This document shows positions 29,468 through 40,189 of a stretch of 64,000 nt of DNA, piece by piece. The stretch lies in NCBI GenBank assembly GCA_963575745.1, contig CAUYUJ010016072.1:188001-252000 (forward strand), read 5' to 3'. Origin of the DNA: Prorocentrum cordatum. Lineage: Eukaryota > Sar > Dinophyceae > Prorocentrales > Prorocentraceae. A program made the position numbers and the translations under genes. The number at the start of each line of letters is the position of its first letter. Position 1 is the stretch's first letter. The notes under the pieces were generated by a model. It did no database searches. It saw only the letters and a program-made list of their open reading frames with translations, and was not told the origin of the DNA.

Positions 29468-30600
29468 GTGCTGAGAGGTAGCCCAAACCACAGGGTTCTC
29501 AGCGTGTGGTTTTGTCTTGGCGAGCTCCTGGCGGAGCAGATATCGTGTTTCCTCGTCTCTTCTAGATGTGTCACCCCCGCGATGTGCGGCCAATTGCGCA
29601 GGGACCAGCGTGGCGTCACCCACGGCCGAAGCTCTTCCGGCTCGTCTGATGGCAGGAGGCGAAGGCAAAACGACCGCCCGGCCAGTCGTAGCCCGCCTGG
29701 GCGTGCCGGCGGCGAGCCGCGCAGCAACGTAGATCGGCAGCTCGAGGGCATCATCTCCAGCCTCGCGAATATCAGCCAGATGATGCTCCAGAACAACCAG
29801 GATGTCAACGACTCTCGCTCCTCGGTCAACATGAGCGTTGCTAGATGTGGGGAGCTGGCCGAAAACATGGTCTTGATGAAGAGGGGTATCCAAGCCAAAC
29901 GTGGCATGCTGCAGGACCGCCGGCCACGGAGCTGCACCAGCAGGACCTCAAGATGGATGAGTTGAGGAAAGAGTTCACCTCCCAGCTTTCGCGCTCAAGC
30001 AAGCTCAAGCGTGGACAGCTCTGAGCGGCGCCAGAATGACATTTGCAAGCTTGTTTATCTCGGACTTCCCCACCCCTTCCTCGTGGCCGACCTTCGAGCA
30101 GTAGGTCTGGCATGCAAAGCTCCTTTCGTTCCCACTCATACGCAGGAACAGATTATTGCTCGGGCGTTTGCTTCGCCGAGCAAGGCGACATGTCTCGACA
30201 GTTTCTCTGCTGCTGGCGGCAGCTGGACGACGGCCGACCCATGGCACCCTCAATCCCCCCTCCCCCTGAGGCTCCGCAGGGACATCGACTTCAGCGGCCG
30301 CCAATTGTTCGTCTCGCTCGGTCGGGTGAGGGCCAAGCTCACTGAGCTGCTAGCTCCTAGGGGCCTGTCCGTAGGCAGTACGGGTTTGGCGGACTCGGCG
30401 CATGTCTTGCGCCGGGCTCACGAGGCAGCTGCAGTTGCTAAGATCCAGATCGGCGAAGACGGTTCGACCAGCGCTGAGATAGAGCGGGGCGCCCTGGTCG
30501 AATTCGGCATTGGTGAGCACCTCGCGGCGCTCATAGACGCAGCAAGCATTCATTTCCGCCGCCCGTCGCGGCGCCGAGGTGGGCAGCGATGGGCGCGAAT
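29468..30600 (+). pseudogene. ORF1-like segment of the LINE
   Basis: Frame 29468-29965 contains a helical stretch (DRQLEGIISSLANISQMMLQ, then SVARCGELAENMVLMKRG) suggestive of a coiled coil; a shift near 29925 is needed to continue as LHQQDLKMDELRKEFTSQLS. Frame 30011-30760 then reads ERRQNDICKLVYLGLPHPF and RDIDFSGRQLFVSLGRVRAK, with LTELLAPRGLSVGS further on. Coiled coil followed by a small RNA-binding-like domain fits LINE ORF1, but this is inference from order and pattern only. At least one frameshift and no intact start-to-stop frame. Confidence 0.4.
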
Positions 30601-31137
30601 TGTCGCCCCCCCCCCCCCCCCCCCCTGTCGTCATCTTTATCTGCGCGCGCGTGGGGCGTTGCCGCCCCATTCGCGCCCGCCCGCTCGCAGCCTCGGAGAG
30701 CACCTGCTCGATGCGCGGGACGCGCGCCATAGTGGCAGCACAGGAAACACACGGACATGAGGGAGATGGTTGAATTTGCTCGGAGCTTGGCCCCCGCGCC
30801 TTCGGCCCCCCTGCTTTGGCGACTCCACCTGCGATGGCGGCGTCAGCTCAGCGCCTCTATCTCGGCGCGGCTCGCGTCGCATTTCTCAGACATATACCGC
30901 GTTGCGTTGGGCGCGGGGAGAATGTTCAAAACTGGTTTGAAGGGCCCCGAAGGCATCGCAACTCTTTCAGACGCGGGCCCCCCCCCCCCCCCAACAAGAA
31001 AAAACAATATAAAAAATACATATATATATATATATACTTCTGACCGGTTGCCCCTCTCCCGCGGCGCCCTGAAGTGCTAGCGGCGCGACCCTCTTCGACG
31101 TCAGCGCGGCGGGGCCTCTTTCCTTGCGCGCGCGCTC

Positions 31138-31440
31138 TCATGGGCGATTGGAACTTCGCAGTGGAGGATGAAGGTAGATTTCGTGGGGGTGGTGGAGGAC
31201 AGGTCCCTGGCGACGCTGCCCATTCGCGCCCCTTTGCTCGCCTTTTCCCGCCGGCGCACCGAGCCCCATCAGGACTGGGGCGCCCGTCGCGGCTGCCCGG
31301 GCCGCGCGATCTCGGGAACGTCCAAGATCGATCGGATCCACGCCTCGCTCCCGCCCGCTTTGCTCCGTGACCTGACAGTCAATGCCGGCGCGATTGGAAA
31401 CCCGCCATCCAATGCGCCGAGTGACCACGACCCTGTTCGG
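31138..31440 (+). pseudogene. AP-type (EEP) endonuclease domain fragment of a LINE ORF2
   Basis: LMGDWNFAVEDEGRF in one frame carries the GD-N active-site pair; the adjacent frame (from about 31170) then carries EPHQDWGARRG, ISGTSKIDRIHASLP and APSDHDPVRTAL. SKIDRI and SDH are the last two EEP motifs, SDH holding the catalytic histidine. The frame change near 31170 makes this a pseudogene. The N-terminal part of the domain (the N and E motifs) is not recognisable upstream. After 31440 the text (NPSQPLTPPWIAGLPEL) resembles the linker seen in these LINEs between EEP and RT. Confidence 0.7.
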
Positions 31441-31663
31441 ACTGCTCTAGATCGGTACCTCCCCAATCCCAGTCAACCCCTTACGCCCCCCTGGATTGCC
31501 GGGCTGCCTGAGCTCGACAGGGCCCTGGATGGCCCGATGAGCCCGACGCCCGCGGAGCGCGGCGCCTGCTACGATCGCCCGCCAGTCTTTACGCGCTCGC
31601 CCTGCTGCGTCTCTGCAGGAGAGGCGCCGCTGGGCCGCGACTGCCCTGCGCGCGCCGGATAAG

Positions 31664-32382
31664 CTCGGCGCCCGAGATGATCTGACTGCCCGCTGACTCT
31701 GCGACTCTCTCCCGGCGCCTGCTGCGGAATTTTGGCGCGGGCGCCGCGCGCCGTGTTTTGTTGCTTGACCGCTGGCGATGTCTGTGAACACCCTCGATGC
31801 CCGCGGCCGCCCTCGGCCGCCAGCCCGCGGCTTGATCTCTCGAGGTCGCGGCCCTCTGCGTCTTGGACTGCGGGGCCTCGCGCGGGCGAGAAGTCACTGC
31901 CTGCCGTCGGCGGGTGCCCGGGGGGATCTTCCGATGGCGCGCGTGGATGGCCGGCTCGGCCGATCTGGCCCAGCTACAGCACTGCGAGATGAGGTGCTGG
32001 ACGGCCCCGGACAGGTTCCCAGAGGGCCCTTACCTGCTAGGCTAAGCCTGTTTGTTTCTGATTTCTTAGAGCAGCACTACAAGTGCTAGCGCAAGGCTTG
32101 AAGGCTTCGGCGTGGTCATGCAAGTTGTTTTTTTAACGCGTTTCTTGTTATACTTAGGCACGCATGCGTGTTTCGTTGGTTATCCCCCTCCCCCGCTTCG
32201 TTGCATCGCCTGCCCCTTGTTTCTTGCCGCGCGCGCTGCGCGCCCGCGCAGCAGTTCTGCATTGCGCGGGCGCTTTGCGACGTAGCGCTCTGATTGGCAG
32301 CAACAAAACTCCCCTTTCTCTACATCTTCTCCTCCTCAGTCTCCTCATCGTCGGTCGCCCTCCCCCCTTCTCCTCCTCTTCT
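31664..32382. other. No gene recognised
   Basis: Overlapping Arg/Pro-rich frames without support. If the LINE were complete, its reverse transcriptase should begin here; I see no RT motif. Confidence 0.45.
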
Positions 32383-32545
32383 GCGGCGGCGGCGACGACG
32401 TCGACGACGAGGGCGACGGCGACGGCGAGCGCGACGGACGACGACGACGACGAAGACGACGACGACGGCGAGGTTTATAGACGACGACGACGACGACGAC
32501 GACGACTGCGGCGGCGATGGCGACGGCGAAGACGACGACGGCGAA

Positions 32546-32576
<31 letters not shown>

Positions 32577-32690
32577 CAACCTCCAACCCGAGCGCGAGGG
32601 CGGCGACGGCGACGGCGACAGCGACGACGACGAAGACAACAACGATGGAAGCGACGACGGGACGGCGACGGCGACGGCGACGATGGCGCG
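32383..32690 (+). repeat. (CGA/GAC)n tract
   Basis: Imperfect CGACGACGACGA repeats interrupted by GGCGACGGCG words. Poly-Asp, poly-Arg and poly-Thr frames derive from it. Confidence 0.9.
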
Positions 32691-33138
32691 CGCGCGCGTG
32701 CGTTGCGCGTGCGTGCGTGTGTGTGCAGGGGGAAACAGGGGAGCGCAATCAAACTCAGGATGCATCAATGATGCCGCAATGTACCCTCCCGTCCAGTGAT
32801 CCTTCCTCAAAAGTCTATTCGGATGCCTCTTGCTCGGTGAGCGATCGGCGAGGCATCGGTGAGCTGCACATCGCGGGTGCATCGGCGATGCATCGGCGAC
32901 TGTCGCAATAGCGCGTCGGATGCGTCGGCCTCGCGGCTAGAGCGAAACCGAAAGCCCCCTCCTCCAAGTTCGCGTTGGCACTTCAAGCTCACAATAGTCA
33001 CCTCCCAATAGATCAGCGGATTTCGATGGTCGACGACTCGAACCCCGCTGCAGCATGACAGGGTTGAAGCTTGCGGTGAGCCCTCTTTCCAAAAGGAAGA
33101 AAGCCCATTGAATCTCCAAGGGCTGGGCGCGGGATCCC
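32691..33138. other. No gene recognised; possible 5' flank of the copia element
   Basis: Contains GCGTGCGTGTGTGTG and a run of GCATCGGCGA-type words at 32820-32895. No LTR or primer-binding site of the copia element was identified. Confidence 0.45.
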
Positions 33139-33354
33139 ATGGAGGGCGGTTCTGCGTCGGCAATTGGAGCCGGCAGCTCGGCTGATCACAGACGACTGCC
33201 GCAGATCAGGACCAGGCGTGGCCGACAGCAGGGAGGACATCCACCTCCACCACTTGCGGGCAACCCTACTCGACGCCCACGATTCCCAGACTGGTCAAGG
33301 TTCGATGTCCAAATCAGCCTACCGAACTCACGAAGCCTTGACCCATGCGCTGTA

Positions 33355-33663
33355 ACACGCGAGCTGCGGAAACTACACTTGCGATGGCCCCATGCTAAAG
33401 AGCTTAAGACGAGTCTCGTCTTAGCCAAAGCTGGTTTGGACAACGTCACACTCAACGTGGTCAACGGCTTCTGTGACACATGTCGGGGGTGCAGGGCTTG
33501 GGATAAACCCGGGCCTGCGGTTGCGCCGTCTACTGGTTTACCCGGCAGGTTGAACGCAAAAGTCGAATGAGACCTGATGTTCTTCAAACAGGAACGCAAG
33601 CTATTTCACATCATTGGTCGTTGCATTCGGTATGCTGTTGGAGAGGAGGTTCCAGATAAACAA
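33355..33663 (+). pseudogene. Copia GAG-pre-integrase and start of integrase
   Basis: ELRKLHLRWPHAKELKTSLV then FCDTCRGCRAW gives the HH-CC zinc-binding pattern (H in LRWPHA, CDTCRGC) that precedes retroviral-type integrase cores. An in-frame TGA at 33568-33570 interrupts; the same frame continues as DLMFFKQERKLFHIIGRCIR. A one-base shift near 33660 is needed to enter the next frame (MASILDAHHQCW). Confidence 0.8.
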
Positions 33664-34352
33664 TGGCCAGTATCTTAGATGCGCACCATCAGTGCTGGCT
33701 GCAGTTCGGACCAGTCGAGGTATTATATTCCGATGGGGAGGGCGCCCTCAATAACGGCACAGTTAAGGCGGTCCTCAATGCAAAAGGCACTGAGTTGAGG
33801 ACGCGCGCGCGTGGGCAACGCGCGGCGACAAGTGAGATCAGACATGGCAGATTACGCCATTCACTTCGCGCCATGGAACTTGAATTCAACAGGGTGAACA
33901 TATCTTTTGGTTTCGCACGACTGCTGCATGAAGCTCTGTTTGCCGCCAGTGCATTCACACTTTACAATGGGGTGTATCCATGCAGCGCTCTGTTTGGACG
34001 GCAACCAGCAATGTTTCCTGACCTTCCCGTTTTGGACCATGAGCGGCCGACCGAGACATCTGATTTTTCCCGAGAGCAGGTGATTCGCCAGGCATGCTTT
34101 GAAGCTGTCATTCAAGCTACTGCACTAGCCAAGATCAATCGCGCATTACGCACTCGTGCTAAGACAACCAGTGCCGGCCAGCCTTACTACGACGAAGAAG
34201 ATTTGGTCGACTATCATTTCCCCACAACTACGAAGGACGATTGGGCAGGCTTGAACGGCCCTTTCCCGGTTGCACGGAACGATCCCGACAGGGGTCAAGT
34301 CATTATTCGATTGGGAAGCCGCGATGTGCAAGTCCAATACGGCGACGCATGA
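33663..34352 (+). pseudogene. Copia integrase, C-terminal part
   Basis: An open frame of 229 codons. VLYSDGEGALNNGTVKAVL carries the second catalytic aspartate of the DDE core in an SDGE context, and later LRHSLRAMELEFNRV through ASAFTLYNGVYPCSALFGRQ covers the region where the catalytic glutamate normally lies (an E is present in AMELEFN, though not in the usual E-x7-R/K setting). The tail (PFPVARNDPDRGQVIIRLGS) resembles the integrase C-terminal domain of copia elements. Confidence 0.85.
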
Positions 34353-34813
34353 CATTCATTATATATTGAAGTTTTGATAGCCCGAGAGATTGGTTCTCAC
34401 AAAGCTGCGGCGCGGACAGTGTTGAGATTTGTTGCCAGCCTGCCTGCGGGGAGACCTGCCATGACGTTTGCCTGTGCCCCGACCAAAAAGGCCCGCTTCA
34501 GATGACAGGTGCGAGCCGGCTATCTCCCAAAGTACAGTTGGCTCTATATTATCTTATTAGGAACTTATTCGTTTCGAGATTGTAGTTGTTGTTGGGGTAG
34601 CTAAGAGTACTCACTAAGAGTTCACAAGCTACTCCCGGTGGCTTATGCTGACAGCTGCACATTGGTACAATATGACAACGACGTGAATCCAGGCTTCCAC
34701 CACTACGAAGCAGAAGGCACTGCCCTGAATACACATGATATAACTGGATCAGCACATTCGAGGATCATCCAGTTCCTAAAGTACACTTAACTCAAGCGGG
34801 CTTCGACCAAGAC
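34353..34813 (+). pseudogene. Copia linker between integrase and RT, degraded
   Basis: No frame stays open, but short stretches in all three frames match what links integrase and RT in this family by general pattern. Multiple stops show decay. Confidence 0.4.
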
Positions 34814-35535
34814 ATGACGAAGCTTGAGGAAAAGGTGGGCATACCGACACAGGACAAGAACGCCAGAGATGCCCCAGAAGCCGAGCCACCACAGGAGGAT
34901 GGATGGTTCTCTACGATCTACGAGGAATCGGAAGCGGACATTGAGGCACATATTATGGAGGTGTGCTACAAAGATCTACATAACGAAACGGAGCGATTGG
35001 AGTCAACTTCGCTCGATGACCTTTACCATGGACCCACGCGAATGATCGCCGACAACAGTGTGCTGGCTATTGTAGCTGAAGAACAGCGGGCACCTGCCTA
35101 CGTGGGGTCATCCACGCGACTCCGACATCGAGGATACGCATCGTGTCCCATTATCTTCCACGGGTCAAACCATAGTTACGGATTGGACTCGAACGAAAAC
35201 GGTCAATATATAGAATTCTGTTTTATTGCAGAAGTGTCAGAGGTACTCCTATCCGAACAACAGCACCGGAGATTGTGCTTCGACCGTGTGACCACCATGC
35301 GAGTGAATGCAACCGCAGCCGCAAAACGAGCTGCGGTCGTCAAGGAGGACGACCTCCTCGCGAAGGCCGACATTCAGGCGAACGCAGTTAAGGTATCAAA
35401 GGCCCGATATACTGAACACAAGACATGGTTCGACAACAAGTGTTTCAATATGCAAGATCTGTTCAAAGCGTCAAACATCATGCTTTCGGGGTACGCATAT
35501 AATTGGAAGTTCGTTAGAACGAAAAGGGCGAGTTG
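34814..35535 (+). pseudogene. Copia linker and N-terminal part of the reverse transcriptase
   Basis: An ATG frame starting MTKLEEKVGIPTQDKNARDA runs as acidic linker, then KEDDLLAKADIQANAVKVSK and ARYTEHKTWFDNKCFNMQDL lead into the RT N-terminus (NIMLSGYAYNWKFV corresponds to the copia xxRWVFKxK motif). After about 35530 the true frame shifts; the remaining codons of this frame to 35689 are out of frame. Confidence 0.75.
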
Positions 35536-36450
35536 GAACGTGCCATCAAACTACGCCTGGTACTTCGGGGTTTCATGGTCCCCGAGGCCTGCGACGTGGA
35601 AACATTCTCAGGAACCACGCGGCGGTCGAGTCAGCGATTGCGGTTCATTGATTCTTTTGACATCAACATGGCTGGCCTGGAAGGGTTGACCTACCAGGAA
35701 CTTGCTGGGGCAACTGGTGAGAAGGAGCGCGTGGCGTGTTTTGCCTTGCCGCCTGGATCAGCATCGATGCTTCGATCCCTTCCAGGATTCGAGCGCTGCG
35801 ATGAGTCGAAGCACTGTTTACAGTGCCTCGAGCCAGGCGCCGGCGCCATGGATGCACCCAGAGCCTTCTCACTGAAGCTCAGATTGACCGCGAGAGGCTT
35901 TGGTCTCGCGCCCACGTCCTCCGACGAGGAGTTCGAGACAAGCAGTGATCTGTTCACAGCCGAACATGTCGATGATATCAGCATGGCCGGCACTGAGGAC
36001 ACCGCCGACAAGTGCGTCAAGTGCGTCGGGAACACATGTGGCAAGTGTACATTTAACAGACGCACATGCACCCATTGTGTTGTGAGATACACAAATGATA
36101 GGGACGGTATTGTTACTCTGGGCCAATATGAATACATCAAACAGGTCCGTCCTACACAACATCCTGAACTCACAGGCGCAGGCGCCGACGCCACAGCATC
36201 AAAGATGGTCGCCGACATGTTAGTCAGCCTCAGAGGCTCGTTGGCTTACACATTAATCACACAAGTGTGGTTGATGGTATGTGTGGTCTCTCTGCAATGC
36301 GTCCAAGAACCGTCCCATATACGGGCGCGACGACTGAGCGCGATCACCAGGAAGTTGCAGGCCCGCCCTAAGAAGATCGCCTATCGATCGGTGACTCGAA
36401 CGGGCGAAGTTGACCTGCATAGCGACTCTGGCGATCGACGCCTGAGTTGA
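35533..36450 (+). pseudogene. Copia reverse transcriptase core and start of RNase H
   Basis: 305 codons. Motifs: IKLRLVLRGF (residues 5-14), motif A SFDINMAGLEG (41-51) with the first catalytic Asp, HCLQCLEPGAGAMDAPRAF (94-112) where copia has the LxxxLYGLKQ-P-W loop, and motif C AEHVDDISMAG (143-153), the YVDD-type pair with His for Tyr. C-terminal SLRGSLAYTLITQVWL and EVDLHSDSGDRRLS enter the copia RNase H (first Asp in HSDSG). Ends at TGA 36448-36450, and the same frame resumes directly after it as GADDEVKGHGFRWANLL. Confidence 0.88.
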
Positions 36451-36978
36451 GGTGCCGATGACGAGGTCAAAGGCCACGGTTTTCGCTGGGCAAACCTGCT
36501 GCGGCGTGGAAACACGCCATTTGGTAAGCCTGTCGTCCGTTTGATCGATGCGCACTGCAAGTCTCATCGCTTGCAGGCCCGCTCCAGCTTTTCGGCAGAA
36601 ACACTAGCAGCAGCCCACTATTTGGGGGACTGCTATCCCACGATCGTTACTCTGCGCGAAATCCACGCAGGGCCACTGACACCTACTCAGTTGAAGGATC
36701 TACTGGAGATGGGTGGCCTGATCATCAAGGTCACTTTGACCACAGATGCTGAATATGTCTTCAAGTCCTTGTCAAGCAAAGACCTAAAGAAGCCGACTGG
36801 GTGTACTCTTTTGGGGCGCATCAGTTGGATGCGACAGATAATGGAGCGAGGGATCGTGCACAGTATCCAGTGGTGTGACACTCGCGATATGACCGCGGAC
36901 GGTCACACAAACGGAGCATTGATAGAGATATGTTTCTATAGGTCATGGGAGGAACGCAATCTTTCAAACATGATTTAA
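36451..36978 (+). pseudogene. Copia RNase H, C-terminal part
   Basis: Continues the RT frame after one stop: SSFSAETLAAAHYLGDC holds the catalytic Glu of copia RNase H, TLTTDAEYVFKSLSSKD the next Asp, and IVHSIQWCDTRDMTADGHTN the terminal motif (family: W-x-x-T-x-x-MxADxLTK). One TGA at 36448 aside, this half is nearly continuous, so decay of the element is modest here. Confidence 0.85.
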
Positions 36979-38205
36979 AACGTCATATACCGTGCCGGAC
37001 CAGCCAGACGACATCGTCTGAGGCCGACTGAGTAGCATTCGTTTATACAGCGAGCTGCTCGCAAGGCAACTTGCGCGCAAGGGCACTTGCTTGTGGGCGC
37101 ACCTTCCTTATGCACCCGCCTGTTTAGATAGTGTTTACTGCACAGGGGCGGCGGACTCACGCTTCGTCTTCATCCCCCCCGACGAAAGTGAGCTGGGACA
37201 TGGGCGAGAGATAGCGAGCGTTTGTCCGTGGCCGCTTGGGCTTAAGCGGCTGGCCGCCAACAGATGGCTGCGCCTCATTGCGAGGCATACTACTTGCCAT
37301 CGAGACCGAAAACATCCTTCGCTTGAGATGGCCCGTCGTTCCCGCGACGACTTCCGACTGGGACTATCGTTGCTACGGTACAACAGAGCTGGAGCTGCGC
37401 TTCGCCTAAGGCGAAGCTTCTGGTCGGGCCTCCCGGCCTCCTTCAAACTTAGTCGACATGGCATGCGCTCGAGGCGGGCGGGCAAGCTGACTGGGCGCGG
37501 TCAGGCGAACTGGCGGGCGACCGGGTGGGTTGGCGGTCGGGCAGGTGGGGATCTTCATCGCAGGCGGACCTCGGAGGGATTGCGTGCGGATGGCCCACTG
37601 TACGGGTAGGTAGTCACGGGACAATTTTTTGGGGGCGTTCAGGCGGTAGCTGTTGTTCTGGACTAACGGCCACACGTGTGTTTGAATGTGTGGGAGGGGC
37701 GTGTGTGTTACGCATGTGCAGTCGTATTTGTGTGTCCGGTTCATTTTGGGGGAGAGCCGTTCCCCCAGCTGTTCGGTCGGACATTGCGTTGCGTTGAGGT
37801 GTTAGCAGCTGCGCTTCGCCAGGAACTTTCAAGGGGGTGTTCGAAACGACCAGAGCGGACGCCGGAAAGCCGAGTTATGATCCGAAAACCAATGGGCAAC
37901 ATTGGAGGGGATCGGCTCAAGGGGGGACGTATCGACCCCCAGTCGGCCATTCATCGCCGATCCAGGCCCGATGGCCCGCCCGGCCGTTCGGCCCCTCTTG
38001 GGTGCTCTTGGGCTCTTGGGGCCGTATTGGAGCGAGGATGCCGATAAAACAGGTGTCATTGGTATGGAAAGCTGTTTCAATATATTAGCCAGCGTGGATC
38101 CCAAGCAATGAGTTCCTGCAGCTCACGCAGTGCAACTTAGCTGGTGCAATCAATTAGGTGGTGTAGTCCATGTCGTGCGCCGCTTGTGGCGCAAAGCAAA
38201 AAGCA
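36979..38205. other. No gene; short palindromes
   Basis: GGCCGCTTGGGCTTAAGCGG near 37230 and GCTTCGCCTAAGGCGAAGC near 37401 are strong small palindromes. A short GGGCC array sits at 37990-38035. Possibly includes the 3' LTR of the copia element, but no partner was found upstream. Confidence 0.4.
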
Positions 38206-38280
38206 AACCATGCGACGCAATGCGAAGCAATACGACGCAATGCAACGCAATGTAATACAATGCGAAGCAACACATGTGGT
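38206..38280 (+). repeat. GCAATGCRACGCAATG pentamer tract
   Basis: Reverse complement of the TTGCA-rich tract at 5760-6035. Densest at 38212-38275. Confidence 0.6.
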
Positions 38281-38530
38281 GCGCGGCGGCGACGGCGGCG
38301 GTGGCGCCGACGGTGCGGCGACGGCGGCGGCAACGGCGGCGACGGGCGGCACGGACGGCGACGGCCGCCCTTGGTCACGAGACGAGCGGCGGCGACGGAC
38401 GGCGACGGGCGGCACCGTACGCAAGAGCCGCCCCTGGTCCCGAGCTTGTTCGGCCAAGGAAGAACCCCTAAGTGCAAACATTGTTTGGGACAATAACGTA
38501 GGTGTATTTTATGCGGACTGGTCTCCACAG
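38281..38530 (+). repeat. GGCGACGGC-rich tract and spacer
   Basis: Imperfect GGCGACGGCG/GCGGCGACGG repeats to about 38420, then non-repetitive sequence. No gene. Confidence 0.6.
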
Positions 38531-38745
38531 GTCAGGCGGCATCTTATGGGTGCAAGACCCACTAAAACGGAAGGGCATTTTAGGGGGACCGGCCCCCATC
38601 GAACGGAGAGGCATTTTGGGTGGACTGGTCGCCATAAAACAGAGAGGCATTTTAGAGGGACCGGTCCCCAAGAAACGGGGATGCATTTTAGGGGGACCTG
38701 CCCCATAAAATGGGGAGGCATTTTAGGGGACACCACCACTAAGCC
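38531..38745 (+). repeat. 36-bp minisatellite, about five to six units
   Basis: GGCATTTT or TGCATTTT recurs at 38574, 38610, 38646, 38682 and 38717. Each unit reads GGCATTTTAGGGGGACCGG, then CCCCATAAAACGGAGA. Being a multiple of three it gives a 12-residue repeat when translated (HFRGTGPxxTER), but there is no initiating context and the frame is short. Confidence 0.85.
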
Positions 38746-39520
38746 GTGCATCCTGCGGGACGCGTGGGCGGAAGAGCGCGCGATTGGCGACTAAAACGGG
38801 AGGAGATTGAGATATATTGGATTTTACTTGGAAGGCCAGTTTGGGCTTTCGGGGGGGCCTCCTTGACATCGCTTGGATGCCTCTTGGGGCCCTCTGGAGG
38901 CCTCTTGGGCGCTTCTCGGTGACCTGGAGGCGATCTTGAGACCATCTTGCACGAGAGAGCCCCAAGCACCAATTCGATGTATTGGCACCTCTTGGGTGCT
39001 CTTGGAGCCGTCCGTCTTGGCGCGAGGATCTAACAATCATTGGCATTAGTTTTATGTGGATCGATCCCCATATAACGGAGAGCCATGTTATATGGATTTG
39101 CCTTCAAAAATAAAGGTTGTATGCTGTTCCTCATAATAATGATGTCCATCTTAGGGGGGGCGTATCCTCTACAAATGATGTTTTGCAGGCTGCTGGGTGG
39201 GCGTCGTCAGCTGCCCCTCCGAAGTTGTTCGAGTACCCTCCAGAGCATCCTCGGTTCCCCGATCTGCCAGAACCGGCAAGGGCACGTTTTTTGATAAAAG
39301 CTGTTTCGGTGCGTTTTTGTTAGTTTCTCTGAATATTTGGCCCTCCTACGTTGCGATAGAAGGCGGGATGTTGACAAATCGCCCCTGGCTCTTGGTTTTC
39401 TGACCGTTGTCTTTGGCGAGGCTCGCACGTTCATTTCAGGCGCATGTGGTTTTAGGTGAAATCTGTAGACACACATACATCATACAAACATGCGTGCATG
39501 CATGCATGACTGCATGCATG
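38746..39520. other. GGGCC array and non-repetitive DNA, no gene
   Basis: A CTCTTGGGGCC array spans about 38845-39010. CCCCATATAACGGAGAGCC at 39068 resembles the 36-bp minisatellite unit, a possible stray copy. Otherwise nothing recognised. Confidence 0.5.
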
Positions 39521-39900
39521 CTTACATACATACATACATACATACCCACATACGTACATACATACATACTTTCATACATACATGCATACATGCATACATA
39601 CATACATACATACATACATACAAACATACATATATACATACATACATGCATGCATACATACATACATACATACATGCATGAATACATACATGCATACATA
39701 CATACACACATACGTAGAGTAGTGTGCATGCGTTCGTGCGTGCGTGCATGCATGCATGCATACATACACGCAATCATACATACATACATACCTACATACA
39801 TACATATATGCAAACATACATACATATATCTATATTATATATACATGCAGACATGCGTCCATACATGCGTGCACGCATACATGCATGCATGCATGCGTGT
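39521..39900 (+). repeat. (CATA)n tract with CATG variants, about 380 bp
   Basis: CATACATACATA repeats with CATG, CGTG and CACA variants. Frames of alternating His/Thr/Tyr/Ile or Met/Tyr/Cys/Val derive from it. Degenerate TG/CA-rich sequence continues to about 40160. Confidence 0.95.
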
Positions 39901-40189
39901 TATATGTATGTACACACATGTATGTGTACATGACATATGTATGTATGAGTGTGTGTACTGTTACTCTCACGTGCATCACATCTTTGTGTACACGCATACT
40001 TGAATATGTACGACCATATATTTGTGGATATACAAGTGAATACATGTATTTGTGTACAAACTTATGTATAGCAGCATGGATGTGCGCATAGGTATAATAT
40101 AGCAATGTGTATGGCATGCTTCGTATATGTGTATGTCATCAAGTATGTGGATGTGTATGTATGCTCAAACCGTGCACAACAAAGGAGCA
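39901..40189. other. Degenerate ATGTGTATG-rich flank of the CATA array
   Basis: No gene. The composition decays gradually away from the array. Confidence 0.5.

Larger units (their letters stand above)
29423..31663 (+). mobile_element. LINE-like retrotransposon, decayed, lacking reverse transcriptase
   Basis: Downstream of the spliced-leader relict lie coding-like segments in shifting frames: an ORF1-like part (29468-30600) and an endonuclease of the EEP family (31138-31440) with GDWNF, SKIDRIHAS and SDHDPV. The order ORF1 then endonuclease is that of L1-type LINEs, whose RT should follow the endonuclease; none is visible before the sequence turns into repeats near 32160. The 5' end appears complete while the 3' part is missing, the reverse of ordinary LINE truncation. 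A C run interrupts at 30604-30626 and a TA run at 31019-31036. Confidence 0.65.
33139..36978 (+). mobile_element. Ty1/copia retrotransposon, decayed, LTRs not found
   Basis: The Pol polyprotein is recognisable in the Ty1/copia order: GAG-pre-integrase, integrase, reverse transcriptase, RNase H. It is broken by stops and frameshifts. Base composition is clearly less GC-rich than the flanks, which suggests a different compositional history. No capsid or protease part is secure upstream, and I could not locate direct terminal repeats on either side. By memory the protein closely resembles a copia family that is abundant in dinoflagellates (inference). Confidence 0.9.

Noticed and set aside
32900-37600. 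LTRs of the copia element
   Set aside because: No direct repeat of LTR length could be found by eye on either side; the ends remain undefined.
38531-38745. Possible CRISPR array with 36-bp period
   Set aside because: The whole 36-bp unit is repeated with no unique spacers.
39407-40117. Several long frames of Tyr/His/Ile/Thr or Met/Cys/Val/Tyr
   Set aside because: Translations of the CATA array.
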